From positions 62,001 to 126,000 of the forward strand of contig QPMI01000159.1 of NCBI GenBank assembly GCA_004431415.1: a stretch of DNA of 64,000 bases. Reading direction: 5' to 3'. The notes under the pieces are model-generated. The model was not told the origin of the DNA. It did no database searches and saw nothing but the letters and a program-made list of their open reading frames with translations. This DNA comes from Cyanophora paradoxa. Taxonomy: Eukaryota; Glaucocystophyceae; Cyanophorales; Cyanophoraceae. The translations under genes and the position numbers were made by a program. Below are positions 35,115-46,300 of the stretch, in pieces; position 1 is the first letter of the stretch; each line of letters begins with the position of its first letter.

Positions 35115-37048
35115 ATGCAGCGCTTCTTGAAGTCCCGGCCAGTCCGAACGGTCTGGAGGCGCGCGGCGGCCCTCGTCCGGTTCACTCGCGGCGGCAAGCT
35201 CCTCGCCGGCTGTCTCGCCCTCGCGGCGATCGCGGCGGTGGCGTGGCTGGGCCTGTGGCTCCTCCGCCCCGAGCACCGGCACGGCGCGCAGGAGGCGTCC
35301 GCCGGCGCCCCGTCCGAGTTCGAACGGGCCGGCGAAGCCGACGGGCTGCCCCCGTCCCTCAACGCGACCGACGCGGCCGCCGCGAACGAGACGGAGCCTG
35401 TTGCGCTGCCTCCCGAGGAGCTCCCGCCCGACCCCTTTGAGGGTGCGCCGCGGCGCGGCGATGCGATGGCCCCGGCTCACGGGACGCAGCGTACCGGCCG
35501 GACCCGCCCTGGCCGCGGAGCAACGTGCAGCCGGCGGAGCTGCAGGCGGCGGGCGCGGCGCGCATCGTCGTCGGCGAGCGGGGCGCGGAGGGCGACCCGC
35601 TGCCGGCGCTCCTGCGGCGCGCCAACACCGCCGGCCTCCCCTGCCTCGCCGTCTCCGGTCCGCCGCGCCCCGCCGGGGAAGGGAAGCGCCGCTCACCCCC
35701 TCCCAGTGCCGACGACGAGCCGGGCGACATCGTACCCGTCCGCGGAGGGTACGCCGCTCTTCACGGCGCTGCTGCCGAGCCTTCTGGAGACGGCGTTCGG
35801 GGGGGACCCCGCCCACCGCACCTTCCTCCTCCTCCTCCTCGGATTCGACGCCGGCGCGCCCGCCCCCGGCCCCGCCCCCTTCCATCCCTTGACCGGCCCG
35901 CAGGCGACCCGCTCTTCGACTCGGCGGCGGCGGTCTCGCGCATGGCTTCGGCGGCGCGGGACGCGATCGGGTCGCGGCCAGCGGCGGTGCAGGTGTACCG
36001 CCTGGAGGGCCTACCCCCCGGGCACGTCGCCGCCGCCCACAACGCCCTCCTCGCGCGGGGGTACGCCGCCGGCTGCCCCCTCCTCGCCCCCCTCGAGGAC
36101 GACCTCCGCTTCCTCTCCCCGGGTACGTTCTTCTCCCCGAGCATCCCGTACCCCCTGCGCCCCGTCCGACGGCTGTACCCCGGGCGCAGGCTGGCTCCCG
36201 GCGGCGGCGGCGGCCCTGCGGGAGAACCCGATGCAGGGGGGGTACGGCGCCGTCGGGCTGAACGAGAGCCACACGGACGAGGTCGGCGAGGGCCGCTTCC
36301 ACGTCGCCCTCGTACCCCGCTCGCACTTCGAGGCGCTGGGGTACGCGTTCGACGCGAGCCTGCCGAACGCGGCGCACCGCGCGTTCCTCTCGCGCCTCTA
36401 CGAGGCCTCGGCCTCCTCCTTCTTCCTCCCCGACGCCCCCGTCGAGGACCTCTCGCGGGGGCCGGCGCCGCCCCACCCCCGGCGCTACGCCCCCGTACCC
36501 GGCCTCGAGTGGGTAGAGGACGACGTCGTCGACTTTGCGGCCCGCCGGCTCGCCGCCTGGCTCGAGGAGCGCGGCGTACCCCCCTACGACATCGCCCCCG
36601 CCCAGGGCGACACCTGGCTCGACCGGGTGCGCCTCGGGCGCCTCGGTCGCCGCGCCGCCTGGGCCGGCGGCTCGGCTCACCGCCTCCCGCCCCGCAGCAC
36701 GCGAGTCCGGAGCGGAGGCGGCGGCTGGAGGCGCAGCGGCGGGCGGAGGAGGAGAAGCGGCGGGGGGAGGAGGACAGGAGGAGGGCGGAGGAGGAGCGGC
36801 GGCGGCAGGAGGAGGAGGCGCGGGAGCACAAGAAGCTGGCGGACAGGGCGCGCGAGGAGGCCGCCGCCAAGCTCCTTGCCCGCGACGCCGAGGCCAAGGC
36901 CGAGGCCCAGCAGGAGCAGGAGAAGGCGGCCCACGACGGGGAGGCCGGGGCGCCCAAGCAGGAGGGCGCGGCTGCCCACGAGGCCGCCGCCTCCAAGGAG
37001 CAGCACCCCAGGAAGCACCGGCGCGCACACCCGCCGCCCGGCTCCTAG
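35115..37048 (+). CDS. Putative type II membrane GT-A-type glycosyltransferase with charged coiled-coil tail
   Basis: Seen: a basic N-terminus followed by one transmembrane segment (LLAGCLALAAIAAVAWLGLW, then LL), and a luminal stalk with Asn-x-Thr sites. The catalytic-looking core reads QVYRLEGLPPGHVAAAHNAL and CPLLAPLEDDLRFLSPGWLP after splicing the intron at about 36121-36189, then GAVGLNESHTDEVGEGRFHV and ALVPRSHFEALG. The order acidic triad (EDDL), Gly-Trp, a following helix, then VGLNE is typical of GT-A nucleotide-sugar transferases. The family assignment is inference and the substrate is unknown. The C-terminal 110 residues are a highly charged Arg/Glu/Ala coiled coil ending HRRAHPPPGS. 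The start at 35115 is the only Met preceding the membrane anchor. At least five short introns interrupt it. Confidence 0.55.
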
Positions 37049-37127
37049 CTTAGCCCGCTGCTCTCTAGGCCCGAGTTTCGTTCTTTGAAGCTCTCAATAT
37101 TAATAGTAGGCACTTAGTGATATTTAG

Positions 37128-39719
37128 TTAAGCGGTGCACACGACGAACATGCGGCGGCTGAGGGACTCCGGCGCGTCTGGCCGCTTCGTCACCAGGATC
37201 AGCTGCCGGCCAAAGCAAGCTCAGCAGGAGGAGACGGAAGAGGTACCCCCCCTTCGGCCGCCCGAATAGCGTACCCGGAATTCGGCGAGGTTTCGCTCGC
37301 TGTACTTTTCGAAGGCGTACTCGGCCCGGTCCAGGGGCGGGGGTACCGTCCCGTCCGCCGCTAGGGTACACGTATGAGACGTGGGGGGGGGGGGGGGGCG
37401 GGCAGGGGCGGGGGGCTACCGGGCGGGTCGGGGGGCGCGTCGAGGACGTGCCGCAGGAAGGCCTGCAGGTCGTCCAGGAGGGCTACCGAGAGGTCCAGGA
37501 CCTGGGGGGTACACGTTCTCTTTCGGTGCGGGCGGAAAAAGGAGAGGGGCGGACCTTCTCAAGCAGTCCGGGGTACACGGCGTCGAATTTTGCGCGCAGG
37601 AATTCGACGTCGATCTGTTCGGTTGCCGAGTCGGGGGTGGGAGGAGAGGGGCGCGGGGGTACGGCGTGCTCGGACCGGGGCGTCGGCGGCGTCGATCACG
37701 ACGGGCTTCCCGTACCGGAGACCTCCAAGCAGCGCGAGCCGCAGGGAGGGTACCTCAAGGTCCCTCGCCGAAGCCCACTGCGCGGGGGTACTTCAATCTC
37801 TCGGAGGGTACATGAAAGGAAGTAATTCAAGGTGAGGGGGGTACGGCGCGCCCGCAGGTAGTTCGTGTCGCGGTACGAGAGGTAGCTCGCGCCCAGCCTG
37901 CAACGCGGTCGGAGAAAAGGGGGGGAGAGAGAGAACGGGGGGTACCCTGTGGGGTCGACGAGGAGGACGCAGCGCCCCGTGAAGCCGGCCTTGTCCAGCA
38001 CGTCGGGGAGCCCCTTCATCCCCACCTGGAGGGGGGGAAATTAGGGGGGGGGAGAGGGGGGGGGTAGAGGTAGACCTCGACGACGAAGCGGTGCCGGCCG
38101 GGGGCGGAGGGCGCCTTCTCCTCCTCTTCGGTGTCGTACAGCAGCTCCTGGGTACACCGTTTTCGCAAGGTGGGAGAGCGCGATGCGGGGGGGGTACGTG
38201 CGGACCTGCAGGGCAGTGCGCCCGGCCTCGCCGGGGCCGCCCCCGCCCGCCTGCATCCTAAGGGGCGGCCCGCTGAGAGAACCGCGTACCCCTGCTCAAG
38301 AGCGCTTCGCGTACCCCTTCGCGGCGAGGGCGGCCTCCCGGGCGGCCCTCGCCCTCTGCACGTCCTCGGGCTGCGAAGGAAGGCAGGCGGGGGCGGGGGT
38401 GGGCGGGCGCCGGGCCAGGCGGGGCCCCTGGAAAGATGGCGCCGGCGGCGGGCGGGCGGGCGCGCCTTCCAGGCCTCCAGCGCCTCCTTTATCTCCTGCG
38501 TCGCCGCCACCTGCGCCGGTCCCTGCCGCGCGCCCGTGGGATGTCACTACTGCTGTACCCCCTGAACGAGTCATCCCCCCCGGACCTCGAGGGAGTCTGA
38601 GGAGGTAGAGGGGTCGGCGCCGGCGTCGAGGAGGAGCCGGACCGTCCCCGCCTTGCCCCCGAAGGCCGCCCGGAACAGCGGCGTCCGCCCCTGCCGCAGG
38701 AGGAGCGAAGTCGCGACGGACGGGCGGAAAGCGCCGCCGGGGGGTACGCGTGCTGCGCGCCTTCGAGTTCCTAGCGTCCACCTCCGCTGCGGTCTCCTCG
38801 AGGAGGTACCGGACGACCTCGTCCGCCCCCGCGCTGGGGGTACGGCGTTGCGGACGGGGGGGGGGGGGGGGGGTACGGCGCCGGCGGACCAGGCGGCCTC
38901 GGAGAGGGGCGAGTTCCCCTCGTGGTCCCGACACTCCACGCGTACCCCCCGCTCGATGCCGGCGCGCACCTGGCGGGGGCTCATTAAGGGGGGGGAGGAA
39001 GCTAGAGGGGTAGCGGGCCTTCTCGAGCTCGTCGTCGAAGCAGGCGGCGAGGAGCGTCTTCTCGGCGCGGCTCCGGTCCTCCCGCCGCTTCTTTTTCCTC
39101 TCCACCTGCTCCTCGCTCGCGCCGGCGGCCGGCGGCGGGCGCGCGCGGGCGCGGGCGCGCGCCTTCTCTCGGATGCGGGCCTCCTCGGCCTGGATGCGCG
39201 CCGCCAGCTCCGCCCGCTCCGCCTCCAGCTGCGGCCGCACGCGCCCGCGCGTGAGCGGCCGCACGACGGCGTCTGTCCGCGCGGCGCTGGACCGGAGCCG
39301 GGTCGGACCCGCTGCTCCTCCTCTGCCTCCAGGCGCTGCCGCTCTTCTTCCGACATCAGAAGCGACGCGGTGGGCACTCCCGCGAGCGCCACGGCTCCCC
39401 CAGGCGCTGCCGCCTTCCCTTTCGCGGCGCCCTTGCCATGCTTTGCGCCCTTCGCCGGCGCCGACGCCGCTGGCTTGGTCGGGGACGCCGCGGCCGGCCT
39501 GCATACGCGCGAAGCGATCGGTCATCGATCAAGCACGTACAAGTGCGCTGCTTACTTTTTAGCTGCAGCACTGGACCCGGAGCTCGCTGCTGCGGGTTTC
39601 GAGGCTGGCTTCGCGGCGGGGGGCGCGGCAGGTCTCGCTGCTGCGGGCTTAGCGACTGCAGCAGCTGGCTTAGCCGCTGCGGGCTTCGGCGCAGCAGCGG
39701 GCGCTGCCTTCGGCGGCAT
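37128..39719 (-). CDS. Ankyrin-repeat protein with dynein-D5-like AAA C-terminus (IQANK1-like)
   Basis: Seen: the start at 39719 gives a Pro/Ala/Lys-rich N-terminus (MPPKAAPAAAPKPAAAKPAA). An intron (about 39486-39560) splices to SPTKPAASAPAKGAKHGKG, then SLLMSEEERQRLEAEEEQ and a long Glu/Arg helix (RAELAARIQAEEARIREKAR). Ankyrin-type units follow: CRDHEGNSPLSEAAWSAGA, VVRYLLEETAAEVDARN, and GRTPLFRAAFGGKAGTVRLL with LDAGAD. The C-terminal part carries LPDVLDKAGFTGRCVLLVDP with TG, SYLSYRDTNYLRA, LRYGKPVVIDAADA, EFLRAKFDAVYPGLLEKV, and near the end a VTKRPDAPESLSRRMFVV strand. These follow the order of the dynein heavy-chain D5 region (MIDPQGQ, FGKPVLLEN, FRLYITTK, INF). Such fusions are known in IQANK1-like proteins. 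I saw no clear IQ motif. COQ7 begins only 54 bases upstream on the other strand. Confidence 0.65.
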
Positions 39720-39773
39720 TGCACAGTGAAGTGTAGTGTACCCCTTTGCAGAAGGGGGGCTTAGGCGGCGGCC
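39720..39773. promoter_or_regulatory. 54-bp divergent spacer, ankyrin gene / COQ7
   Basis: The two proposed ATGs face away from each other with 54 bases between them, so the 5' UTRs and core promoter must be very short or overlap the genes. The spacer contains gtgtagtgtaccccttt. No TATA box is seen. Confidence 0.4.
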
Positions 39774-41025
39774 ATGCCCAGCGCTCTCGTTCGGGCCGCG
39801 GCCGCCGCGAAGAGGGCGCCCCGAGTGCTTCAGAATGCCGTAGCGGCGTCGGACGTGCGACACGCCGCCGCGTTCGCACCCTCGAGGCCCGCACGCGCCC
39901 AGGACCCGGTCGCGGCCGCCTACTCCGAGAAGGAGCTCAACGAGCGTGCGCCTCTTGCGTGCTGCCCGCGCGCCGCTTGGCCGTGACGTTGCCGCGGCCC
40001 GTGTGCAGGCATTCTTGCGGACGATGGCTCGACGGCAGGGCGCGCTCCGAGCGGTGCAGTCGGCGATGGCGCTTCGGGCGGCGCGGCCGGATCGTCGTCG
40101 CATGGCGCGGCGCAGGAAGGCCCGGAGCGGCCGTCGCACCGGTGGGCGCCGCTCTTCAACCGCACGCCGGAGCGCGAGATGCTGGAGCGCATGATCCGCA
40201 TCGACCACGCCGGCGAGTACGGGGCCGTGAGGATCTACGAGGGCCAGCTCGCCGTCCTGGGGAAGAGCAGCGCGGGCGACCTCATCAGGGCGCGCGCGCC
40301 GGTCGGCCGCGGCCGCGCGCGCCGGGCTGACGCGGGCGCAGGAGATGCAGGAGCACGAGAAGCGGCACCTGGAGGCCTTCAACGAGACGATCCGCGAGTA
40401 CCGCGTCCGCCCGACGGCGCTCCTCCCCGTCTGGCACGTCGCCGGCTACGCCCTCGGTCCGCCCCGCCTGCCCCTCCCGGCCCCCGCCCTTCCCCCTGGA
40501 ACGGCGCGCAGGCATGGGCACGGCGCTGCTGGGCAAGGAGGCCGCGATGGCCTGCACGGTCGCCGTGGAGGAGGTCATCTCCGAGCACTACAACGACCAG
40601 GTCTCGAATCCCGGCGGGCCCCATTTCCCGTCCGGGTTCAAGAGTACCCCCGGCAGGTCCGGACCCTCACGACGAACTCGGCCTTCAGGGAGGACGAGGC
40701 CCTCAAGACGGTCCGCGTTTCCCGTACCCCCAGCCCCCTCCCCTAGCTTAGTGCTAGCTATAGCTACCACGCGCATCCCTGACCTCCAATCTCCGTACCC
40801 CCAGATGTTCCGCGAGTTTCGGGACGACGAGGAGATGCACAGAGAGATCGGGGTACGGGAGGACGCCGAGCGGGCCCCCCTGTATGGCCCCCTCACGCAG
40901 GTTCGAGTCCGGCCCGCCCCCTTTCAGATTCGCCCCCTGCCCATGGCCAGCGAGGTCCTGATCACGGCCAGCAGGTGATCAAGGCGGGCTGTCGGGCGGC
41001 GATTTGGATCTCCTCCCGCGTATAG
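39774..41025 (+). CDS. COQ7: Demethoxyubiquinone hydroxylase COQ7/CLK-1 (di-iron, mitochondrial)
   Basis: COQ7 hydroxylates demethoxyubiquinone in the penultimate step of ubiquinone synthesis on the mitochondrial inner membrane. Seen: an Arg/Ala-rich presequence (MPSALVRAAAAAKRAPRVLQ). After one or more introns come MLERMIRIDHAGEYGAVRIY with EGQLAVLG, EMQEHEKRHLEAFNETIREY with RVRPTALLPVWHVAGYALG, GTALLGKEAAMACTVAVEEV with ISEHYNDQ, MFREFRDDEEMHREIG and AGCRAAIWISSRV. The di-iron ligands are present as Glu and ExxH pairs in both repeats (EYGA, EKRH, VEEV, EEMH). Introns include 40600-40658 (gtctcgaatccc to ccggcag) and 40901-40974. The stop TAG is at 41023-41025. Short exons near 40660-40800 are less certain. 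Confidence 0.93.
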
Positions 41026-43310
41026 AGCACGGGATCCTGCTATCAGCTGCCAGGCTGGTGCATCTTTCCAAGTCTCAGCTTTACATGTACAGATCGAAAA
41101 AGCTTCATGCCACGCGCACGATATCGGTGATTGTGATCAACATCAGATCCAGACGTGTATATATGCATATGCATCGTCATGGCTGATACCGATCGAAGTT
41201 TGCATAGATATGCATTTGTGCGCGCTACGTATACTATAGCTTGGCTAGAATTAGCGGTCGAGCCCTGGGAACGTCTAAATCTGCTCGCTATATATAGCTC
41301 GAGCTCTAGCTATAGCTTTAGCCTAGTAGGGGCCTATCTAACGCCCTGGGGGTCTATATCTATATAGCTATATATATATATATAGCTATAGCTAGAGTCT
41401 AAATCTGCTCGAAGCCAGAGCGAACGTACGCGTCGATCTCACTGCATGCAGCACTAGTACTGTTGGCCATGATGAGGCAGCCGCTGCAGCTGAGCCCGAT
41501 CTCACCCTGCTGATCTCACGCGGCCCGTTGGGCCAGCATTGCCGGCGAATTTGCAGCAGCAGCGCCCCTAAACCTGCATGCAAGGGCAGCAGGGCCCAAT
41601 GCGCGGCCCATATGCATTGAGGCAGCCTTGCGCATGCGCATGCCGCAGCTATGCGATGGCTTGAACAGTGAAAGCGCTATATAGGCTAAGATGATATAGC
41701 TAGCCCGTGCACCGAGTCAGCTTGCCAAGTTAAACGTTACCGTACGTCACACACTAGTACGTTAACGTTGGACACTAGTACTGTGACAGTTACTTGGATT
41801 AGTACGTATATAATAGTACCGTAGTACGTACTACGTATATACGTTGTACGTACTAGTACGGTACTACTGGCAGACTGTGGCAGTGTACTGCGGCAAGTCG
41901 CCGACTCGCCGGCGCCGGCAACTTGAGCCGCAAGTTCCCGCCACTTGAGCGCTCATGTGCATATGCATGCTACCACGTACCCGGATATCGATCGGATCGG
42001 AGATTCGGAGATTCCTATCAAGCTCGAAAGTCCGATCCGAGTCGACATCCGATGATAATCCGATCCGATGATTCCGACTCGGCGATCTAGATCTAGATTC
42101 TACTACTATCATTCTAGACTCCGATCGGCGATCGCGATTCGCGAGTCGAATGCATGCATATGAGCTCTTACGCGTGTGGCGAATTACTGCCGATCGAATC
42201 ATGATCACCATGGCACACTAGTACTACCGCATAACAGAATATTGGTACCGGTGCGCATAATATTAATGCGCCCCCAATTTAATGCGTTTTCTGCCGTCAA
42301 AACGCATTAATTTGGGGGCGCATTAATATTGAAGCGCTAAGAAACTGCGGTCTGTACCCCCCACATGCAGCCAAAAACGCATTAATATTGAGCGCATAAA
42401 TATTGTGTTATGCGGTAGTACTACCTGGCAGCAGGCTGACACAGTGCATCGATACTACTACTATTCTACTAGTATTAGTTGATATAGTTGTAGCTAGTAG
42501 CTACTAGCTACTAGATATAGGGTAGTATAGGCTAGTACTAGTACTGTAGAACTGGTTAATTTAGTACAGGAAAATAATTAGTACTTCGCCAAAACTGCCA
42601 CTTTAGCGGCTGGTAAAACTTTAGTAGGTCAGTCTTCGCAGGGCGTTTGTATGGCGGAGGCGGGGCTACCCCTACAAATTCTCGGCTTTAGCAGGCGAGA
42701 AATATTTAGTAGATCGCCCAAAAACTTTTAGTACTATAAATATGCAGCCCACTAAATATTTCTAGCTCTCCAGTAGTAGCTATTTAGCCTTGCTAGGCTT
42801 GATCGCCGATCGCGCGATCATCGGATCGGGCCTGCCAGGAGCCCATGCGTGCAGCGTCAAACGTTAGCGCGGGGGGTACATCACCGTACGTGCCGTGCAT
42901 GCCGTAGCTTAGGCTGGTACCTCACCGTACGGTCCGTATACGTACCTCGCCTTCGAGAATCGCCGCAGCGCCCTAGGCCTGCATGCGAGCGTGGTAGCTA
43001 GCCGCACACAAGAAGCTCAAGGACACAAGCACGAACGGTGCGTCGTCCTATATAGCTACGGTCGATTTCGCGTCCTGAAGGCTTGAATTTAGCCATATAT
43101 GTACGCGTATGCTTGTGCGCATGCACGGTTCCGAACGCAACTAAGCGGCGCGCGTCCGACGGTCGGCCGTACGCGTCGAAGTTCGGACCGAGCTAGCTAG
43201 CCATAGAGCGCGCGCTGGGGTCGAGCTCGAGCTCGCCGAGCTCGAGTGTACGAGGCGCGGTCCACTCAAGCTCCCTCGCTGCGGCGCAGGCTCAATCCTG
43301 ACCAGGAGCA
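41026..43310. other. Gene-free region rich in tagtac, ctagct and TA repeats
   Basis: No gene is supported in this 2.3 kb. It holds dense short palindromes (agtact, gtac, tagcta, atatat), for example at 41340-41400, 41745-41870 and 42460-42550, and a MITE at 42219-42423. From about 41990 onward, stretches match the region near 53030-53970, so the segment is the 5' flank of a segmental duplication. Confidence 0.55.
42219..42423. mobile_element. MITE-like palindromic element
   Basis: The left end tagtactaccgcataaca and aatatt is matched by the right end aatattgtgttatgcggta and gtacta in inverted orientation (about 24 bp terminal inverted repeats). Inside, gcataatattaatgcgcccc and its inverted partner gggggcgcattaatatt form a second inverted pair around aatgcgttttctgccgtcaa. 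At about 205 bp with no coding capacity, this is a non-autonomous DNA transposon or foldback element. A target-site duplication was not resolved because the flanks are themselves rich in agtact. Confidence 0.7.
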
Positions 43311-46300
43311 ATGGCGACGACGATCTACAGCCCTTCTGGCTTCCACCGATGGAACACGTCTCTGATCAGCGGTGCCGGCGGATGGGAGCTTCGGCCGAAG
43401 TCCGAGCTCCCTCCTCTACCCGTTTCGCCGGGGACGCTTTACGGCGAATCGAACAACGGATGGATGTGGAACGGGGCCATGTGGACTGTGCCGTACCCGC
43501 CGCCTACGTCGCCCACCGCCGACGAGCTCCAGGTCCGATTTGACTTGCTCAGGATTATTTTGAATTCATGATTTCTGCTATTAATATATATTGCCGATCA
43601 TTTCTAGATCTAAGTAAAACTTCAGATCTAGAAGCTTCATGCTAAATGACTTCTTTTAATACGAATACATTCTTACTTTAGCACGCTCGCACGTGCAGCG
43701 GTGGCTGAGTCCGACTACAACGAACTTCACGAAGTTGATTTCGACGGACTCCACGATTACGACGGACGCTAACACAGCTTCGAATTCCGATCTGACGAAC
43801 ACCACGACGTCGACGACGACTCAGGATCCGGATCCGACGGACACCACTGTCACGCAGCCCTGCGATGAACTCAACGCGTCGCCCGGCATCAAGATCGAGG
43901 CCGTGCGTCGCGCGTACGCGTATCGCCCTAAAGAATACATATGATAGCTATAGTGTATAGACATATTGATGAGCTTCACCAAGCCTCAGAGTTAACGTTC
44001 CGCCGGCGCTGCGCGCGTTTGACGTCGACGTCTCATGCATATGATCAACGCCGGTGCCGCAGGGAGCATACGAGCTCCCTTTCACGGAGGTGGGCTCTAT
44101 CCGCGTCGACTCCGCGGTCTACAACGGCACCGGCCCGTACACGGCGCCCGGGACCAAGACCCAGCAATACACGTGAGCCCAATACAATCATGATCATGAT
44201 CGCAATTATAAAGATCATAAATCCAAACGCCACGAAATCGAAATAATATTCAATGCTCGTGGCCAGCTATACCGATCCGTACAAGCAGACGAAGACTTTC
44301 GATGCTACAGACAGCTACACCGAAACTGGTTCGAATGTTTATTATTGCATCGAATTATACATATCGTGGCTAGCGCTCAATTTGAATTCGGACTTGCACC
44401 TTACGTGTGCTGTTTTTCAACAGGCAAATACGTGATCCGCCAGCACGTTACGCCCACTGACATCTTCTATGGCAAGGAGGTCCCGATCAGGTGCGCTTCG
44501 TATTGCTGCGCATGCAGCAGCTCGAGCTCGCCGCGAGCTCGAGCATCCTGACCGGAGCTTTGAATTTAATTCGGATGTGCGCAGCTCCAGCGCGCACACG
44601 CCCACCCCGGCGGAGGACAAGATCACGTGGACCCGCGACGAGAAGACCGAGTCCTTCAGCGGCACCTCCTCGAGCCAGACCCCGAAAGCCCCCTCGTCCC
44701 CCGAGCGGCTCCCCGCCCCGGGCGCCCCCGGCGAGTGGACCCAGGAGGGTCTCTCGATCACGACCACGAAGAACGAGGTCATTACGTATGCGACTGCGCA
44801 GCAGGCCTGCTCCGGCACCGGCCCTTGGTGCATGCTTTCGCTGATGATCACGATGAGAACTCGGAAATAATTATAAAATCACGATGAACGCATTTCCTAT
44901 TCTAGATCCCCCGTTACCTTGCAAATGCATTCTCGCAAGACGCTCACTCTACAACCTGTTTGCAGCTTCCAGGCGAATCTGTACTCGCTCTCGGTCGAGC
45001 AGGCGAAGCCGCTGACCGACCTCTCGACCTTCACCGACGAAACGGTCAAGGCCACATTGGAGTCGATGCTCCTCAGCGCCCACGGCCTCAACGAGGTGCG
45101 TGAGGCGGGACAAAGTTTAGATCAATTTAGAGCTGATGGGCGCCAACCTGTCATTTGCTGAGGTGGGGGCTCCGGCGATATCAATGCCCTTGCGTGCAGA
45201 TTTCCGATCCCGAGGCAGTCACGAAAGTTGTCCTGTCGGGCACGCCGCTTGCGAAGGTGCGCTACAATTCGCAACTTCCAAAGTGAAGATGGCCATGGGT
45301 CGAGCGTGCGCTCACACTGTGTCGCCGTCGCCTGCAATTGCTCAGGACGTGCAAACGATCCCCTACACGCTCACCTACGACGTGAACACGCACAAGGACT
45401 TCCAGCGCACGGTCGAGGAGAAGGGCACTTTCACTAAGACCGAGGTGCGGCAATACGTTATGCATAGCGAACGCTGGACGCGCGTTCGCTGCCGCCGCTA
45501 CCCGTGTGCGGAATTCACCCTGCGCGGGGGCAGACGGGCACGATCAGCGGCGTCGGTCCCTACACGTTCCTCGACGGCGGCTTCGACATCGGCGATTACG
45601 CCAAACCCGGTGCGTGCCCTGAAGCGAATTGCATTTATAGTTATATTATATTTATTAGCATCCTTGTCTTATTTTCAACGTCGGATAATGTCGATTGACC
45701 TTTCCTCGTGCAGGGCTCGAGGTGAATCTGGCGCCGGCTCTGACGCTCTCATAAATACCTGTACCAGTTACTCGAGAAACCTGTAATGCGCTTACAGCTG
45801 CCTATTTGCGCAGGTCGGTCGGTACGAGGTGCACGCGCGCGAGGACCGAGAGAGCACCACCAAGACCGCGCACTCCGAGGTGGAGAACATCAATCCCAAC
45901 CAGGTCAGCTAGCGCGTGATTTCATACCCGGTCCGGGCTCTTCTTTCGACCTGATGCTATTTCGAATTCGCGCGCCGCGTGCACAGACGCTTCTGCCTGG
46001 CGGGACCGAGCTTCCTAGCGGCTCCGCCAGCCTGACGCCCACTGCCAAAATCAGCGGCACGCGGGTGCGCATGCATATGTGCGCGGCCCCTCGAGCCTCG
46101 CGCATCTTAGATTCATGTCTACTTTCGCTCGCATCGTCTCGCGCATCGTAGACGCGTGCCAACTTTGCCTCGTATATGCATCGTCTGAACGCTCCTTTTC
46201 AACCGCAGGATCCGGCTTCGGAGACGCGGACCGACAAGGCTCAAATCTTTGTGCCCGAGAAGTTCATTCCGGGGTCCGCGGCCGCGCTCATTTGTGCTCG

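Noticed and set aside
35052-37028. 658-residue minus-strand frame opposite the GT-A-like gene
   Set aside because: Arg/Gly/Pro-rich antisense shadow. The plus strand has a membrane anchor and a conserved EDDL core with sensible splice sites.
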